From assembly GCA_947453625.1 (NCBI GenBank), contig CANGHK010000008.1, positions 1-64,000 of the forward strand: a stretch of DNA of 64,000 bases, read 5' to 3'. The notes beneath the pieces are model-generated. The model was not told the DNA's origin, made no database searches, and was given only the letters and a program-made list of their open reading frames with translations. Within the stretch, counting starts at the first letter, position 1; every line of letters begins with the position of its first letter. Shown one piece after another: positions 1 to 9,049 of the stretch. The translations under genes were made by a program, and so were the position numbers. The stretch is from Burkholderiales bacterium. GTDB taxonomy: Bacteria; Pseudomonadota; Gammaproteobacteria; Burkholderiales; Burkholderiaceae_C.

Positions 1-2675
1 CCGGCGGCGATCGAGCCCTGGCCCTTGCTGCTCTGCTCCTGCGCGCCGGCGATGCGGATGTCGTAGTCCGGCGGCAGGGTCTTCTTCAGCGCGCTGATCC
101 GGCCCCACAGTTCCTGGGTCACGGTCTGGCCCTGCACGCCTTCGATCACGTCGCCCTGCACGGTGACGGCGTACTTGCGTCCCTCGCGCCACAGCACGCC
201 CGGCTCCCAGCCGAAGCCGATGTGCGCGATCTGCGTCAGCGGGATGGCGCGACCGCTGCTGGTGGGCACATAGGCGTTGCCGATGTCGGTCAGCACATTG
301 CGCTCTTGCAGCGGCTGGCGCAGCACGATGTCGACCAGCTTGTCGCCCTCGCGGTATTGGCCCACCGTGACGCCGCTCAAGCCGGTGCGCGAGGCCTGTG
401 CGATGGCCTGGCTGGTCACCCCCAGCGCGCGCGCCTTGTCCTGGTCGATGTCGAGCTGCAGCACCTTGACCTGCTCGTTCCAGTTGTCGTTGACGCCGCG
501 CATGCTGGGGTGGACGCGCAACACCTCCTTGACCTGGTCGGCGGCCTGGCGCACCAGTTTCAGGTCCGGGCCCACGACTCGGAACTGCACCGGAAAGTCC
601 ACTGGCGGCCCATTAGGCAGCACCTTGACCCGCGTTCGCGCTTCGCCGAACTCGGCCGCCAGCAGGCCGGGCAGACGGGCGCGCAGGCGTTCGCGCGCGG
701 CCAGGCCCCTGGGCAACAGGATCACTTGGCTGACGTTGGTCTGCGGGAAGATCTGGTTGAGCGGCAGGTAGAAGCGCGGCACGCCGCTGCCTATCCAGCT
801 GGTGACGCTTTCCAATTCGGGCTCGGCCATCATCCTGACCTCGAAGCGGCGCGCCAGCGCCTCGCTCTCGCGCTGGGTTGAGCCCTCGGGCAGCCACAGG
901 TCGACCAGAATCTCGGGCCGGCTCGAATCGGGAAAGAACTGTTGCTGCACCCGGCCCAGCGCAAACACCCCGGCGCCGAACAGCGCGAGTGTCAGCGCCA
1001 GCGTGATCCAGCGGTGGCGCACACAGGCGTTGACCAGGGCGCGGAAGCGGTTGTAGAACGGCGTGTCGAACAGCTCATGCGCCTCGCTGCCCTCGACCTG
1101 GGGTCGGGTATGCAGCAGCCAGGCCCCCAGGTAGGGCACGAAATACACCGACACCAGCCATGAGATCACCAGCGCGGCCGAGGTGACGGCAAAGATCGCG
1201 AAGGTGTACTCGCCGGTCACCGACTTGGCCAGGCCGATGGGCAGGAAGCCGGCGGCGGTGATCAGCGTGCCGGTCAACATCGGCATCGAGGTCACCTCGT
1301 AGGCAAAGGTGGCCGCGCGCATCTTGTCGTAGCCTTCCTCCAGCTTGCGCACCATCATCTCGACCGCGATGATCGCGTCGTCGACCAGCAGGCCCAGCGC
1401 GATGATCAGCGAGCCAAGCGAGATCTTGTGCAGCCCGACGCCCCAGTAGAACATCGTGATGAAGGTGATCGCCAGCACCAGCGGGATCGTGATGCCCACC
1501 ACCATGCCGGGCCAGATGTCGATGCGGAACGGCCTTGTGTGCAGGCCCAGCGCGATGAAGCTGACCAGCAGCACCACCACCACCGCCTCGATCAGCACGC
1601 CGACGAACTCGCCCACCGATTTCGACACCGCCGCGGGTTGGTCCTGCACCCGGGACAGCGTGATGCCGGCCGGCAGGTCGGCGCGGATCGCCGCGATGCG
1701 GTCGCGCAGCGCATGGCCGAGCACGACGATGTCACCGCCCTTGGCCATCGCCACGCCGAGCGCGATCACCGCCTGGCCCTGGTGCCGCACCTTGACTGCC
1801 GGCGGGTCGATCACGCCGCGTCGGATCTCGGCGATATCGGACAGTTGCAGCGCACTGGCCAGGCCGGTGGCCGGGTTGGTGGCGCGGATAGGGAAACGCT
1901 TGATCGCGTCGACTGAGCCGAACGCGCCCGCCACCCGCACCTGCAGGTTCTGGCTGCCGGCGTCGAGCAGGCCTGCGCCCTCGATGGCGTTCTGCGCCGC
2001 CAGCTGGCCGAGCACCTGGTTCATGTCCAGCCCGAGCTGGGCAAGACGTTTTTGCGAGATCTCGACGAAAACCTTCTCGGCCTGCGCGCCGAAGATCTCC
2101 ACCTTGGCCACATCGGGCACGCGCAACAGCTGGGAGCGCAGGTTTTCGGCAAAGACGCGCAACTCCTCGTCGCTGAAGCCGTCGGCCGACAGCGCGAAGA
2201 TCGAACCGTAGACATCGCCGAAGTCGTCGTTGAACACCGGCCCGATCACGCCGGCCGGCAGCGTGGCGCGCATGTCGCCGACCTTCTTGCGCGCCTGGTA
2301 CCAGCTGTTGGCCACGTCCTTGGGCGGCGCGCTGTCCTTCAACTCCAGGATCGTCAGCGACTCACCCGGCTTGGTGTAGCTGCGGATGGTGTCGGCTTGC
2401 GGCACCTCCTGCAGCGTGCGCTCGATCTTGTCGGTGACTTGCTCGGCGATCTGCTGCGCGGTGGCGCCCGGCCAGAAGGCCTGCACCACCATGGCACGGA
2501 AGGTGAACGGCGGGTCCTCGTCCTGGCCGAGTTGGAAGTAGGCGGCGGCACCCAGCATCAGCATCACCACCATAAGGTAGCGGGTCAGGGCCGGATGCTC
2601 GAGCGCCCAGCGCGAGATGTTGAAGCGCGAAGCGGGATTGGGCCGGGGCTGGCCCGGCGTCGGGGAAGGGTTCAT
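1..2675 (-). CDS. RND efflux pump inner-membrane subunit, C-terminus cut by window edge
   Basis: Proton-driven inner-membrane pump subunit of a tripartite RND system. Reading down from ATG at 2675 gives 891 codons of a protein that usually has about 1030, so the last part of the second membrane bundle lies beyond position 1. A first membrane segment is followed by a porter domain opening with LGQDEDPPFTFRAMVV, which resembles the MexK/TriC branch of HAE1 pumps. The proton-relay helix is seen as GLLVDDAIIAVE. The start follows the adaptor gene by 22 bases, so the two are one operon; an outer-membrane factor may follow outside the window. The substrate cannot be read from sequence. The frame is open without interruption, so truncation is only by the window. 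Confidence 0.9.
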   Translation of the reverse strand, partial: MNPSPTPGQPRPNPASRFNISRWALEHPALTRYLMVVMLMLGAAAYFQLGQDEDPPFTFRAMVVQAFWPGATAQQIAEQVTDKIERTLQEVPQADTIRSYTKPGESLTILELKDSAPPKDVANSWYQARKKVGDMRATLPAGVIGPVFNDDFGDVYGSIFALSADGFSDEELRVFAENLRSQLLRVPDVAKVEIFGAQAEKVFVEISQKRLAQLGLDMNQVLGQLAAQNAIEGAGLLDAGSQNLQVRVAGAFGSVDAIKRFPIRATNPATGLASALQLSDIAEIRRGVIDPPAVKVRHQGQAVIALGVAMAKGGDIVVLGHALRDRIAAIRADLPAGITLSRVQDQPAAVSKSVGEFVGVLIEAVVVVLLVSFIALGLHTRPFRIDIWPGMVVGITIPLVLAITFITMFYWGVGLHKISLGSLIIALGLLVDDAIIAVEMMVRKLEEGYDKMRAATFAYEVTSMPMLTGTLITAAGFLPIGLAKSVTGEYTFAIFAVTSAALVISWLVSVYFVPYLGAWLLHTRPQVEGSEAHELFDTPFYNRFRALVNACVRHRWITLALTLALFGAGVFALGRVQQQFFPDSSRPEILVDLWLPEGSTQRESEALARRFEVRMMAEPELESVTSWIGSGVPRFYLPLNQIFPQTNVSQVILLPRGLAARERLRARLPGLLAAEFGEARTRVKVLPNGPPVDFPVQFRVVGPDLKLVRQAADQVKEVLRVHPSMRGVNDNWNEQVKVLQLDIDQDKARALGVTSQAIAQASRTGLSGVTVGQYREGDKLVDIVLRQPLQERNVLTDIGNAYVPTSSGRAIPLTQIAHIGFGWEPGVLWREGRKYAVTVQGDVIEGVQGQTVTQELWGRISALKKTLPPDYDIRIAGAQEQSSKGQGSIAA

Positions 2676-2697
2676 GGGGTGCAGGCTCCGGGGCCGG

Positions 2698-3861
2698 TCA
2701 GCGGGCGGCCGCAGAGGCGGCCTGGGCTGCTGACGGGGCGGCTGTCGGCGGGACGGCCACGGCGGCCCCCGGCGGCGCTGCGGCCACCCCCGGCTCGGCG
2801 TACCAGCGCACCGTCTGGCCCTCGGTCAGCGCATGCACCCCGGCAGTCACCACCACCTGGCCAGGCGCCAGCCCGCTGGCGACCAGCACCAGGTTGCCGT
2901 CGGCGCCGGCCACGCCCACAGGCTGGGCCCGCACCGTCATCTTGCTGGCGTCGACCAGCCAGACTCGGGACTGGCCGCCCTGCTGGAACACCGCCGCCAG
3001 CGGCAGCTTGATCACGCCCGCGATCGCCGGGGCATCGATCAGCACGCTGGCGGTCTGGCCCAGGCGCAGCGCCGTGGCACCGATGTCGGCCTTGACCAGG
3101 AAGGTGCGGGTCATCGGGTCGGCGGCAGCCGCCACCTCGCGCACGGTGGCCGGCAACAAAGTGTACGCCGCGCCCCAGGCGCGCAGCTTGAGCGCACCGG
3201 GCCGGCCCAGCAGCGCCCGCATCGCACTTGCCCGGTCTTCGGGCACGCTGAAGACCGCGTCGCGCGGGCCGTCGTGGGCCAACCGCAGCACCGGCGTGCC
3301 GGCGGCCAGCACGGCGCCGGGTTCAGCGTCGACCCCCGTCACCACCCCCGGCACATCGGCCACCAGCAGCGCGTAGCCGGCCTGGTTGCTCTGCACCCCG
3401 GCCTGGGCCTGGGCCTGCTCGGCCTGGGCCCGGCTGACCTTCAGCGCGGCGTCGCGGCGCTCGAGCTCCAGCCCGCTGATGAAGCCCTGGTCGCGCAAGG
3501 CTTTGTAGCGCTTGAACTCGGCCTCGCTCAGCTCGAGCTGGGCCTTGGCGGTGCTGACCGCAGCCCGCGCCGCGTCCTGCCCCAGCAACAGGTCACTGGC
3601 GTCGATCTGGGCCAGCGGCTGGCCGGCCTTGACCAGATCGCCGGCATTGACCATGCGCCGCACCAGCTTGCCACCGACCCGGAATGACAGCCGGGATTCG
3701 GTGCGGGCCCGGACCTCGGCAGCGTATTCATGCTGCATGCCGCTGCTGCCCACCTGCAGCGTCAGGGTGCGCACCGCGCGCACCGGCTCCTCGGCGGGCG
3801 GGGGCTTGGAACAGGCCAGCAGCAGGGGCAGGGCCAGCAAGGGGACGAGGACATGACGCAT
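2698..3861 (-). CDS. RND efflux periplasmic adaptor (membrane fusion protein), lipoprotein
   Basis: Periplasmic adaptor that links the RND pump to an outer-membrane channel, 387 residues. The chosen ATG at 3861 gives MRHVLVPLLALPLLLACSKP, a lipoprotein signal with lipobox LLAC. An in-frame ATG further upstream (3987) would start inside the promoter and operator and is rejected. After the lipidated Cys come the first barrel-sandwich strand, a long alpha-hairpin rich in Ala, Gln and Glu (about residues 100-170), the second lipoyl half and the beta-barrel of HlyD-type adaptors. The C-terminal tail is Ala/Pro rich. It is the first gene of the operon and lies directly behind a promoter with a TetR-type palindrome, which suggests repression relieved by a ligand. 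Confidence 0.9.
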   Translation of the reverse strand: MRHVLVPLLALPLLLACSKPPPAEEPVRAVRTLTLQVGSSGMQHEYAAEVRARTESRLSFRVGGKLVRRMVNAGDLVKAGQPLAQIDASDLLLGQDAARAAVSTAKAQLELSEAEFKRYKALRDQGFISGLELERRDAALKVSRAQAEQAQAQAGVQSNQAGYALLVADVPGVVTGVDAEPGAVLAAGTPVLRLAHDGPRDAVFSVPEDRASAMRALLGRPGALKLRAWGAAYTLLPATVREVAAAADPMTRTFLVKADIGATALRLGQTASVLIDAPAIAGVIKLPLAAVFQQGGQSRVWLVDASKMTVRAQPVGVAGADGNLVLVASGLAPGQVVVTAGVHALTEGQTVRWYAEPGVAAAPPGAAVAVPPTAAPSAAQAASAAAR

Positions 3862-3910
3862 GGGGAGAGAACCTTGAAGGTCTGCCGGCAACAGGCTCGG
3901 CAGATTAATG

Positions 3911-3924
3911 ACTGACTGGTCAGT
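3911..3924. promoter_or_regulatory. TetR-type operator palindrome over the efflux start site
   Basis: ACTGAC-TG-GTCAGT is a perfect 6-bp inverted repeat with a 2-bp spacer. It begins directly after the -10 box, so a bound protein would cover the transcription start. Palindromes of this ACTGAC/GTCAGT kind are typical of TetR-family repressors of RND pumps. No TetR gene is in the window, so the regulator is either on the far side of the pump or elsewhere. Site seen; regulator inferred. Confidence 0.6.
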
Positions 3925-3954
3925 AATATAGGCGCCCGGCCTGACCGGTGTCAA
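3925..3954 (-). promoter_or_regulatory. Sigma-70-type promoter of the RND efflux operon
   Basis: On the minus strand a perfect -35 TTGACA (3954 to 3949) is followed after 18 bases by TATATT (3930 to 3925, five of six matches to TATAAT). The adaptor ATG is 63 bases below the -10 box. This is one of the clearest promoter matches in the window. Confidence 0.7.
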
Positions 3955-4033
3955 TGGACTGGACATGGCCTCGGGCCTGGCTGGCACGGGCGTCGCGCCA
4001 GCGCCATGGCGCGCAGCAGGGACAATCCGGTCG

Positions 4034-4888
4034 GTGAGCGTCGACCATTACGAAAACTTTCCCGTCGCATCGATCCTGTGCCCGCCCGCCTTGCGCGGCC
4101 CGGTGCAAGCGATCTACCACTTTGCCCGCACGGCGGACGACCTGGCCGACGAAGGCCCAGGCTGCGCCGCCGAACGCCTGGCCAGCCTGGCCGCGTACCG
4201 GGCCGCGCTGGACGCCGCCGCCGCCGGCCGGGTGGCCGACGGGCCCTGGGCGGGGGTGTTCCTGCCGCTGGCGCGCACGCTGCGTGAGCAGCACCTGCCC
4301 CTGCCCCTGCTGCACGACCTGCTCGATGCCTTCGTACAGGACACCGGCAACCCGGTCTACGCCGACCGCACTCAATTGCTGAGCTATTGCCGCCGCTCGG
4401 CCAACCCGATCGGCCGGCTGATGCTGCACCTGGCCGGCGTGCAAGACGACGTGTCGCTGAAGCAGTCCGACGCGGTCTGCAGCGCGCTGCAACTGATCAA
4501 CTTCTGGCAAGACCCGAGCGTCGACCTGCCGCGCGGCCGCCATTACATCCCCGAAGCTGACCTGGCCCGCCACGGCCTGACCCGGTCCGACTTGCGCGCG
4601 GGCGTCGACAGCCCGGCCACCCAGGCCTTGCTGCGCGAGCTCTGCCATTGGGCTGCCACGCTGATGCAGCAGGGCGCGCCACTGGCCTGCCGCGTGCCGG
4701 GCCGCCTGGGCTGGGAGCTGCGCGGCGTGGTGCAGGGTGGCTTGCGCATCCTTGAGAGAATCGGCCAGATGCACTACCGCACCTTGAACCAGCGCCCCGC
4801 CCTGCGCCCGCTGGACCTGCCCGTGATGGCCTGGCGCGCCTTGCGCATGCGGCCGGGCCGAGCCACACCCGGCTTGACCCTGCCATGA
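4034..4888 (+). CDS. hpnC: Hydroxysqualene synthase HpnC
   Basis: Second step of the bacterial three-enzyme squalene route: converts presqualene diphosphate to hydroxysqualene. The 284-residue all-alpha prenyl-synthase fold shows the first acidic motif TADDLADEG near residue 35 and the second acidic region around FWQDPSVDLPRGRHYIP. The start is taken as GTG at 4034 because HpnC proteins begin at (M)SVDHYENFPVAS; an in-frame ATG at 3965 would add 23 unconserved residues. It overlaps hpnD by ATGA, and hpnD overlaps hpnE, so the three are translationally coupled. The squalene-hopene cyclase gene is not in the window. Family assignment is strong because of the HpnC-type N-terminus and the neighbours. 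Confidence 0.92.
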   Translation: MSVDHYENFPVASILCPPALRGPVQAIYHFARTADDLADEGPGCAAERLASLAAYRAALDAAAAGRVADGPWAGVFLPLARTLREQHLPLPLLHDLLDAFVQDTGNPVYADRTQLLSYCRRSANPIGRLMLHLAGVQDDVSLKQSDAVCSALQLINFWQDPSVDLPRGRHYIPEADLARHGLTRSDLRAGVDSPATQALLRELCHWAATLMQQGAPLACRVPGRLGWELRGVVQGGLRILERIGQMHYRTLNQRPALRPLDLPVMAWRALRMRPGRATPGLTLP

Positions 4889-5745
4889 GCGCCGCGATGA
4901 CACCCCAGCAATACGCTCAGGACAAGGCCGCCGGTAGCGGCTCGTCGTTCTACTACGCCTTCCTGTTCCTGCCGCCACCCCAGCGCGCCGCGATCACGGC
5001 CTTCTACGCCTTCTGCCGCGAGGTCGACGATGTCGTCGACGAGTTGCGCGACGCCGGTGTCGCTGCCACCAAGCTGGCCTGGTGGCGCCAGGAGGTGGCG
5101 CAAGCCTTTGCCGGCAAGCCCTCGCACCCGGTGATGCAGGCGCTGCTGCCGCACGCCCCCGCCCATGGCATCACCGCCGACCACCTGCAGGCGGTGATCA
5201 GCGGCTGCCAGATGGACCTGGACCAGACCCGCTACCTCGACTACGCGGCACTGCAGCGCTACTGCGACCTGGTGGCCGGCGTCGTCGGCGAGGTGGCGGC
5301 GCGCATCTTCGGCCACAGCCAGCCCGCCACGCTGGACTACGCCCACCACCTGGGCCTGGCGCTGCAGTTGACCAACATCATCCGCGACGTCGGCGACGAC
5401 GCGCGCATGGGCCGCATCTACCTGCCGCTGGCCGACTTGCAGCGCTTCGACGTCAAGGCACATGAACTGCTCAAGCGCGAATCCCCCTGGGGCTACAGCG
5501 AGCGCTTCAGCGCGCTGATGCGCTTCCAGGCCGAGCGCGCGCAGCGCTGCTATGACGACGCGCTGGCGCTGTTGCCCGAGGCCGACCGGGCGGCGCAGAA
5601 GTCGGGTCTGATGATGGCCAACATCTACCGCAGCCTGCTGGGCGAGATCGAGGCCGACGGTTTCCAGGTGCTGCACCAGCGCACCTCGCTGACGCCGATG
5701 CGCAAACTGTGGATCGCGCTGCGAACGCACTGGCGCGGCCGGTGA
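4885..5745 (+). CDS. hpnD: Presqualene diphosphate synthase HpnD
   Basis: Condenses two farnesyl diphosphates to presqualene diphosphate, the first committed step to squalene and hopanoids. The product has 286 residues. The first Asp-rich motif is YAFCREVDDVVDE (about residues 46-58) and the second is NIIRDVGDDARMGRIYLP (about residues 165-182), both in the spacing of squalene/phytoene synthases. A phytoene synthase would look similar, but position between hpnC and hpnE, with 4-base overlaps on both sides, fixes the call as HpnD. Cytoplasmic, probably membrane-associated. Confidence 0.93.
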   Translation: MSAAMTPQQYAQDKAAGSGSSFYYAFLFLPPPQRAAITAFYAFCREVDDVVDELRDAGVAATKLAWWRQEVAQAFAGKPSHPVMQALLPHAPAHGITADHLQAVISGCQMDLDQTRYLDYAALQRYCDLVAGVVGEVAARIFGHSQPATLDYAHHLGLALQLTNIIRDVGDDARMGRIYLPLADLQRFDVKAHELLKRESPWGYSERFSALMRFQAERAQRCYDDALALLPEADRAAQKSGLMMANIYRSLLGEIEADGFQVLHQRTSLTPMRKLWIALRTHWRGR

Positions 5746-7043
5746 GCCCCAGGCCAGGGCCGGAACGGCGAATCGCCGTGATCGGCGCCGGCTGGGCCGG
5801 ACTGGCGGCCGCGGTTCGGTCGGTGCAGCGCGGCGCTGCCGTCACGCTGTTCGAGATGGCGCCCCAGCCCGGCGGCCGGGCCAGGCGCGTCAGCACCAGC
5901 TCGGGTGATTTCGACAACGGCCAGCACATCCTGATCGGCGCCTACACCGCCACGCTGGCGCTGATGCGCAGCGTGGGCGCCGACCCCGAGACCCTGCTGC
6001 TGCGGTGCCCGCTGACGCTGGTCGACCTGGCGGGCCGCGGCCTGGTGTTGCCCCCGGGCGCCGCGCTGCCGGCCTTCGTGCGCGCCGTGCTGCAGGCCCG
6101 CGGTTGGCGCTGGGCCCACCGCGTGGCACTGCTGGGCGTGGCCAGCGGCTGGCTGCTGCGGGGATTTCGCTGCGCACCGGGCCTGACGGTGGCGCAACTC
6201 TGCGCCGGCCTGCCCGAGGCCGTGCGGCAAGACCTTATCGAGCCGCTGTGCGTGGCCGCCCTCAACACCCCGATAGACCAGGCCAGTGCGCAGGTCTTCC
6301 TGCGCGTGCTGCGGGACGCGCTGTTCTCCGGCCCCGGCAGCGCCGACCTGCTGCTGCCACGCGTGCCGCTGTCGGCGCTGCTGCCCGACCCGGCCTGGCG
6401 CTGGCTGGAGGCCGCAGGCGCGCGCTGCGTCACCGGGCACCGGGTGCAGACCGTGGCGCGCCAGGGCGCCGGTTGGTCGGTTGACGGCCAGGCCTTCGAC
6501 GGCGTCGTGCTGGCCGCCAGCGCGGGCGAGGCGGCACGACTGGCCGACGCCATCAACCCGGCCTGGGCGCGCACCGCGTCCGCGCTGCGCTACGAGCCCA
6601 TCGTCACCGCCTACCTGACCGACACCCGCCTGCGCCTGCCGCAGCCCATGCTCGCGCTGCCGGCGGGCCCTCGGTCACCGGCCCAGTTCGTCTTCGACCT
6701 GGGCGCCCTCGGCGCGCAAGTCGCCAGCCCCGGCAGCTTCGCCTTCGTGGTCAGCGGCGCTGCGGCTTGGCTGGTCGACGGTCGGGCTGCCTGCGGGCAA
6801 GCCATACTGCAACAGGCACGCGCCGCCTTCCCTGGCGCGTTTCAGGGGCCGGACGAAGGCGTGCTGCGCCATGTCGCGGCCGAGCGCCGCGCCACCTTTG
6901 CCTGCACACCCGGCCTGGCCCGCCCCGCGCTCGAGGTCGCCCCGCAGTGGGTGGCCGCCGGCGACTACATCGCCGGCCCCTACCCCGCCACGCTGGAGGG
7001 CGCGGTGCGCTCGGGCGAGGCAGCGGCAGCGGCGCTGGGATGA
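5742..7043 (+). CDS. hpnE: Hydroxysqualene dehydroxylase HpnE, FAD-dependent
   Basis: Reduces hydroxysqualene to squalene, the last step of the HpnCDE pathway. 433 residues from GTG at 5742, which overlaps the hpnD stop (GTGA). The N-terminal dinucleotide fold is RRIAVIGAGWAGLAAAVR, followed by the flavin-containing amine oxidase/phytoene-desaturase-like domain. The C-terminal FAD-contacting segment is AAGDYIAGPYPATLEGAVRSG. An in-frame ATG at 5709 lies inside hpnD and is less likely because the GTG gives the coupled overlap and a Rossmann motif close to the N-terminus. Confidence 0.92.
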   Translation: MSPRPGPERRIAVIGAGWAGLAAAVRSVQRGAAVTLFEMAPQPGGRARRVSTSSGDFDNGQHILIGAYTATLALMRSVGADPETLLLRCPLTLVDLAGRGLVLPPGAALPAFVRAVLQARGWRWAHRVALLGVASGWLLRGFRCAPGLTVAQLCAGLPEAVRQDLIEPLCVAALNTPIDQASAQVFLRVLRDALFSGPGSADLLLPRVPLSALLPDPAWRWLEAAGARCVTGHRVQTVARQGAGWSVDGQAFDGVVLAASAGEAARLADAINPAWARTASALRYEPIVTAYLTDTRLRLPQPMLALPAGPRSPAQFVFDLGALGAQVASPGSFAFVVSGAAAWLVDGRAACGQAILQQARAAFPGAFQGPDEGVLRHVAAERRATFACTPGLARPALEVAPQWVAAGDYIAGPYPATLEGAVRSGEAAAAALG

Positions 7044-7114
7044 CCCCGCGGCGCCCGACAGAACCGGGCCAGGCCGGCAGCAAGAAAAGCAAGAGTCCAC
7101 GATGCCGATCGCCG

Positions 7115-7129
7115 TTTCGCCATGCAAAA
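7115..7129. promoter_or_regulatory. Possible operator of the downstream IclR-family regulator
   Basis: TTTCGC-CAT-GCAAAA is an imperfect inverted repeat (five of six matched positions) just upstream of the iclR-type gene, in an AT-richer patch that could hold its -10 box. Family members often repress themselves through such palindromes. Weak, single-site evidence. Confidence 0.3.
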
Positions 7130-7153
7130 TAGGGGCTTCCCCAGGACACCCCG

Positions 7154-7927
7154 ATGACGACCAAGAAAGCAGGACAGGTGCCCGTGATCCAGGTAATCGA
7201 GCGCATGCTGTCGCTGCTCGACGCCCTGGCCGCGCAGCAGGACCCGGTCTCGCTCAAGCTGCTGAGCGAGACCACCGGCCTCCACCCCTCGACCGCGCAC
7301 CGCATCCTCAACGACCTGGCGATCGGCCGCCTGGTGGACCGGCCCGAGGCCGGCAGCTACCGGCTGGGCATGCGGCTGCTGGAGCTCGGCAACCTGGTCA
7401 AGGCCAGGCTGGACGTGCGCGACGCCGCGCTCGGCCCGATGCGCGAGTTGCACAAGCTGACCCACCAGCCGGTCAACCTGTCGGTGCGGCAAGGTGACGA
7501 GATCGTCTACATCGAGCGCACCTACAGCGAGCGGTCGGGCATGCAGGTGGTGCGTGCCGTCGGCGGACGCGCGCCCTTGCACCTGACCTCGGTGGGCAAG
7601 CTGTTCCTGGCCCACGAGGATCCCCAGCGCGTCAGGGCCTACGCCAGCCGCACCGGCTTGGCCGGGCATACCCGGAACAGCATCACCGAGCTCTCGGCGC
7701 TGGAGCGCGAACTGGCGCAAGTCCGCCAGAGCGGGATGGCACGCGACAACGAAGAACTGGAGCTCGGCGTGCGCTGCATGGCCGCCGGCATCTTCGATGA
7801 CCAGGGCAAGCTGATCGCCGGCCTGTCGGTCTCGGCGCCGGCGGACCGGCTGGAGGAATCCTGGGCCGAGCGCGTCAAGTCGACGGCCCAGGCCATCTCC
7901 AACTCGCTGGGCCACCACCACCCCTGA
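7154..7927 (+). CDS. IclR-family transcriptional regulator
   Basis: One-component regulator of 257 residues. The N-terminal winged helix-turn-helix covers about residues 12-75 (SLKLLSETTGLHPSTAHRIL), and the C-terminal IclR effector domain follows, with the usual GRRAPLH-like segment seen as GGRAPLHLTSVGKLFLA. It stands alone after hpnE with a 110-base gap, so it is probably not part of the hopanoid operon. Its targets are unknown; IclR proteins commonly control catabolic genes. Downstream it converges on the endopeptidase gene. Confidence 0.9.
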   Translation: MTTKKAGQVPVIQVIERMLSLLDALAAQQDPVSLKLLSETTGLHPSTAHRILNDLAIGRLVDRPEAGSYRLGMRLLELGNLVKARLDVRDAALGPMRELHKLTHQPVNLSVRQGDEIVYIERTYSERSGMQVVRAVGGRAPLHLTSVGKLFLAHEDPQRVRAYASRTGLAGHTRNSITELSALERELAQVRQSGMARDNEELELGVRCMAAGIFDDQGKLIAGLSVSAPADRLEESWAERVKSTAQAISNSLGHHHP

Positions 7928-7949
7928 CGGGGCAGGCCGGCCCAGTGGC

Positions 7950-8945
7950 TCAGGACAGGCTGCGCACCGACCCGGCCGGAGTCTGGCCCAGCCACTTGCG
8001 GATTCGCTCGGCGTCACCAATACGCGAGTACTTGCCGGTCGAATCCAGCAACACCATGATCAGCTTGCGACCGGCCATCTGGGCTTGCATCACCATGCAC
8101 CGACCGGCCTCGGAGATATAGCCGGTCTTCTGCAGGCCGATGTCCCACTGCGGGTTGCGCACCAGGCCGTTGGTGGTGCGGAACTGCATCATGCGCTTGC
8201 CCACCGCCACCTGAGCCTCCTGGGAGGTGGTCAGCTCGCGCAGCAGCGGCACGCGGTGGGCCTCCCTGACCAGCACCGCCAAGTCCTGTGCGCTCGACTG
8301 GTTCTTGCTGGACAGCCCCGTCGGCTCGACGTAATGGGTGTCGCGCATGCCCAGCGACACGGCCCGCTGGTTCATCGCCGCCACGAAGACGTCGAAGCCG
8401 CCCGGGTAATGCCGGCCCAGCGCATTGGCGGCCCGGTTCTCTGACGACATCAGTGCCAGGTGCAACATGTCGCCGCGGGTCAACTGCGTGCCCACGGCCA
8501 GCCGCGAGCGGCTGCCCTTCTCGGTATCGACATCGTCCTGGCTGATCGTCAGCACCTCGTCCATGGCCTGGTGGGCCTCGGACACCACCAGACCGGTCAT
8601 CAGTTTGGTGATGGAAGCGATCGGCAGCACGGCGCCCGGGTTCTTCGAGAACAGCACCTCGTTGGTGTCCTGGTCGATCACCAGCGCCACGCTGGACTTG
8701 AGCGCCAGCGCGTCAGCCCCGCCGTGCAGGCCCTGCAACTGGCCGAAGCTGGCCTGGCCCGGTGCTTGGGCCACCGAGGCCACCCGGCGCAGGCGGCTTG
8801 TCCGCGGTGCTGCCGCCTTGACCTTGCCAACCGCCGCTGACTTGTGGACCGAAACCTTGCGCGCCTCGTTACCCGCCTGGGCAGGCCCGCAGAGTGCCAT
8901 TGCGGCGCACAGGCCCAGCAGAAGCGATGGCAATGACAGTTTCAT
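7950..8945 (-). CDS. pbpG: D-alanyl-D-alanine endopeptidase, PBP7/8 type
   Basis: Periplasmic serine peptidase of family S11 that cuts peptide cross-links in peptidoglycan. From ATG at 8945 the 331-residue product opens with a signal peptide (MKLSLPSLLLGLCAAMALCG, cleavage after AQA). Active-site motifs are in order: SITK (nucleophile Ser), SEN in SSENRAANALG, and KTG in LQKTGYISEAG. The length and the lack of the extra C-terminal domain of DacA/DacC fit PBP7. A longer in-frame start at 9011 would bury the signal peptide and is rejected. Converges with the IclR gene. Confidence 0.88.
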   Translation of the reverse strand: MKLSLPSLLLGLCAAMALCGPAQAGNEARKVSVHKSAAVGKVKAAAPRTSRLRRVASVAQAPGQASFGQLQGLHGGADALALKSSVALVIDQDTNEVLFSKNPGAVLPIASITKLMTGLVVSEAHQAMDEVLTISQDDVDTEKGSRSRLAVGTQLTRGDMLHLALMSSENRAANALGRHYPGGFDVFVAAMNQRAVSLGMRDTHYVEPTGLSSKNQSSAQDLAVLVREAHRVPLLRELTTSQEAQVAVGKRMMQFRTTNGLVRNPQWDIGLQKTGYISEAGRCMVMQAQMAGRKLIMVLLDSTGKYSRIGDAERIRKWLGQTPAGSVRSLS

Positions 8946-9049
8946 GGGGATCCGGGCAAGTGAGAGAGGGCAGCGCCCGCGCAGTGTAGGGGACAGCAAA
9001 AACACAGGCAAGATCAGAAACTTGCGTGTATTCGTTCAAGTGCTGTGGA

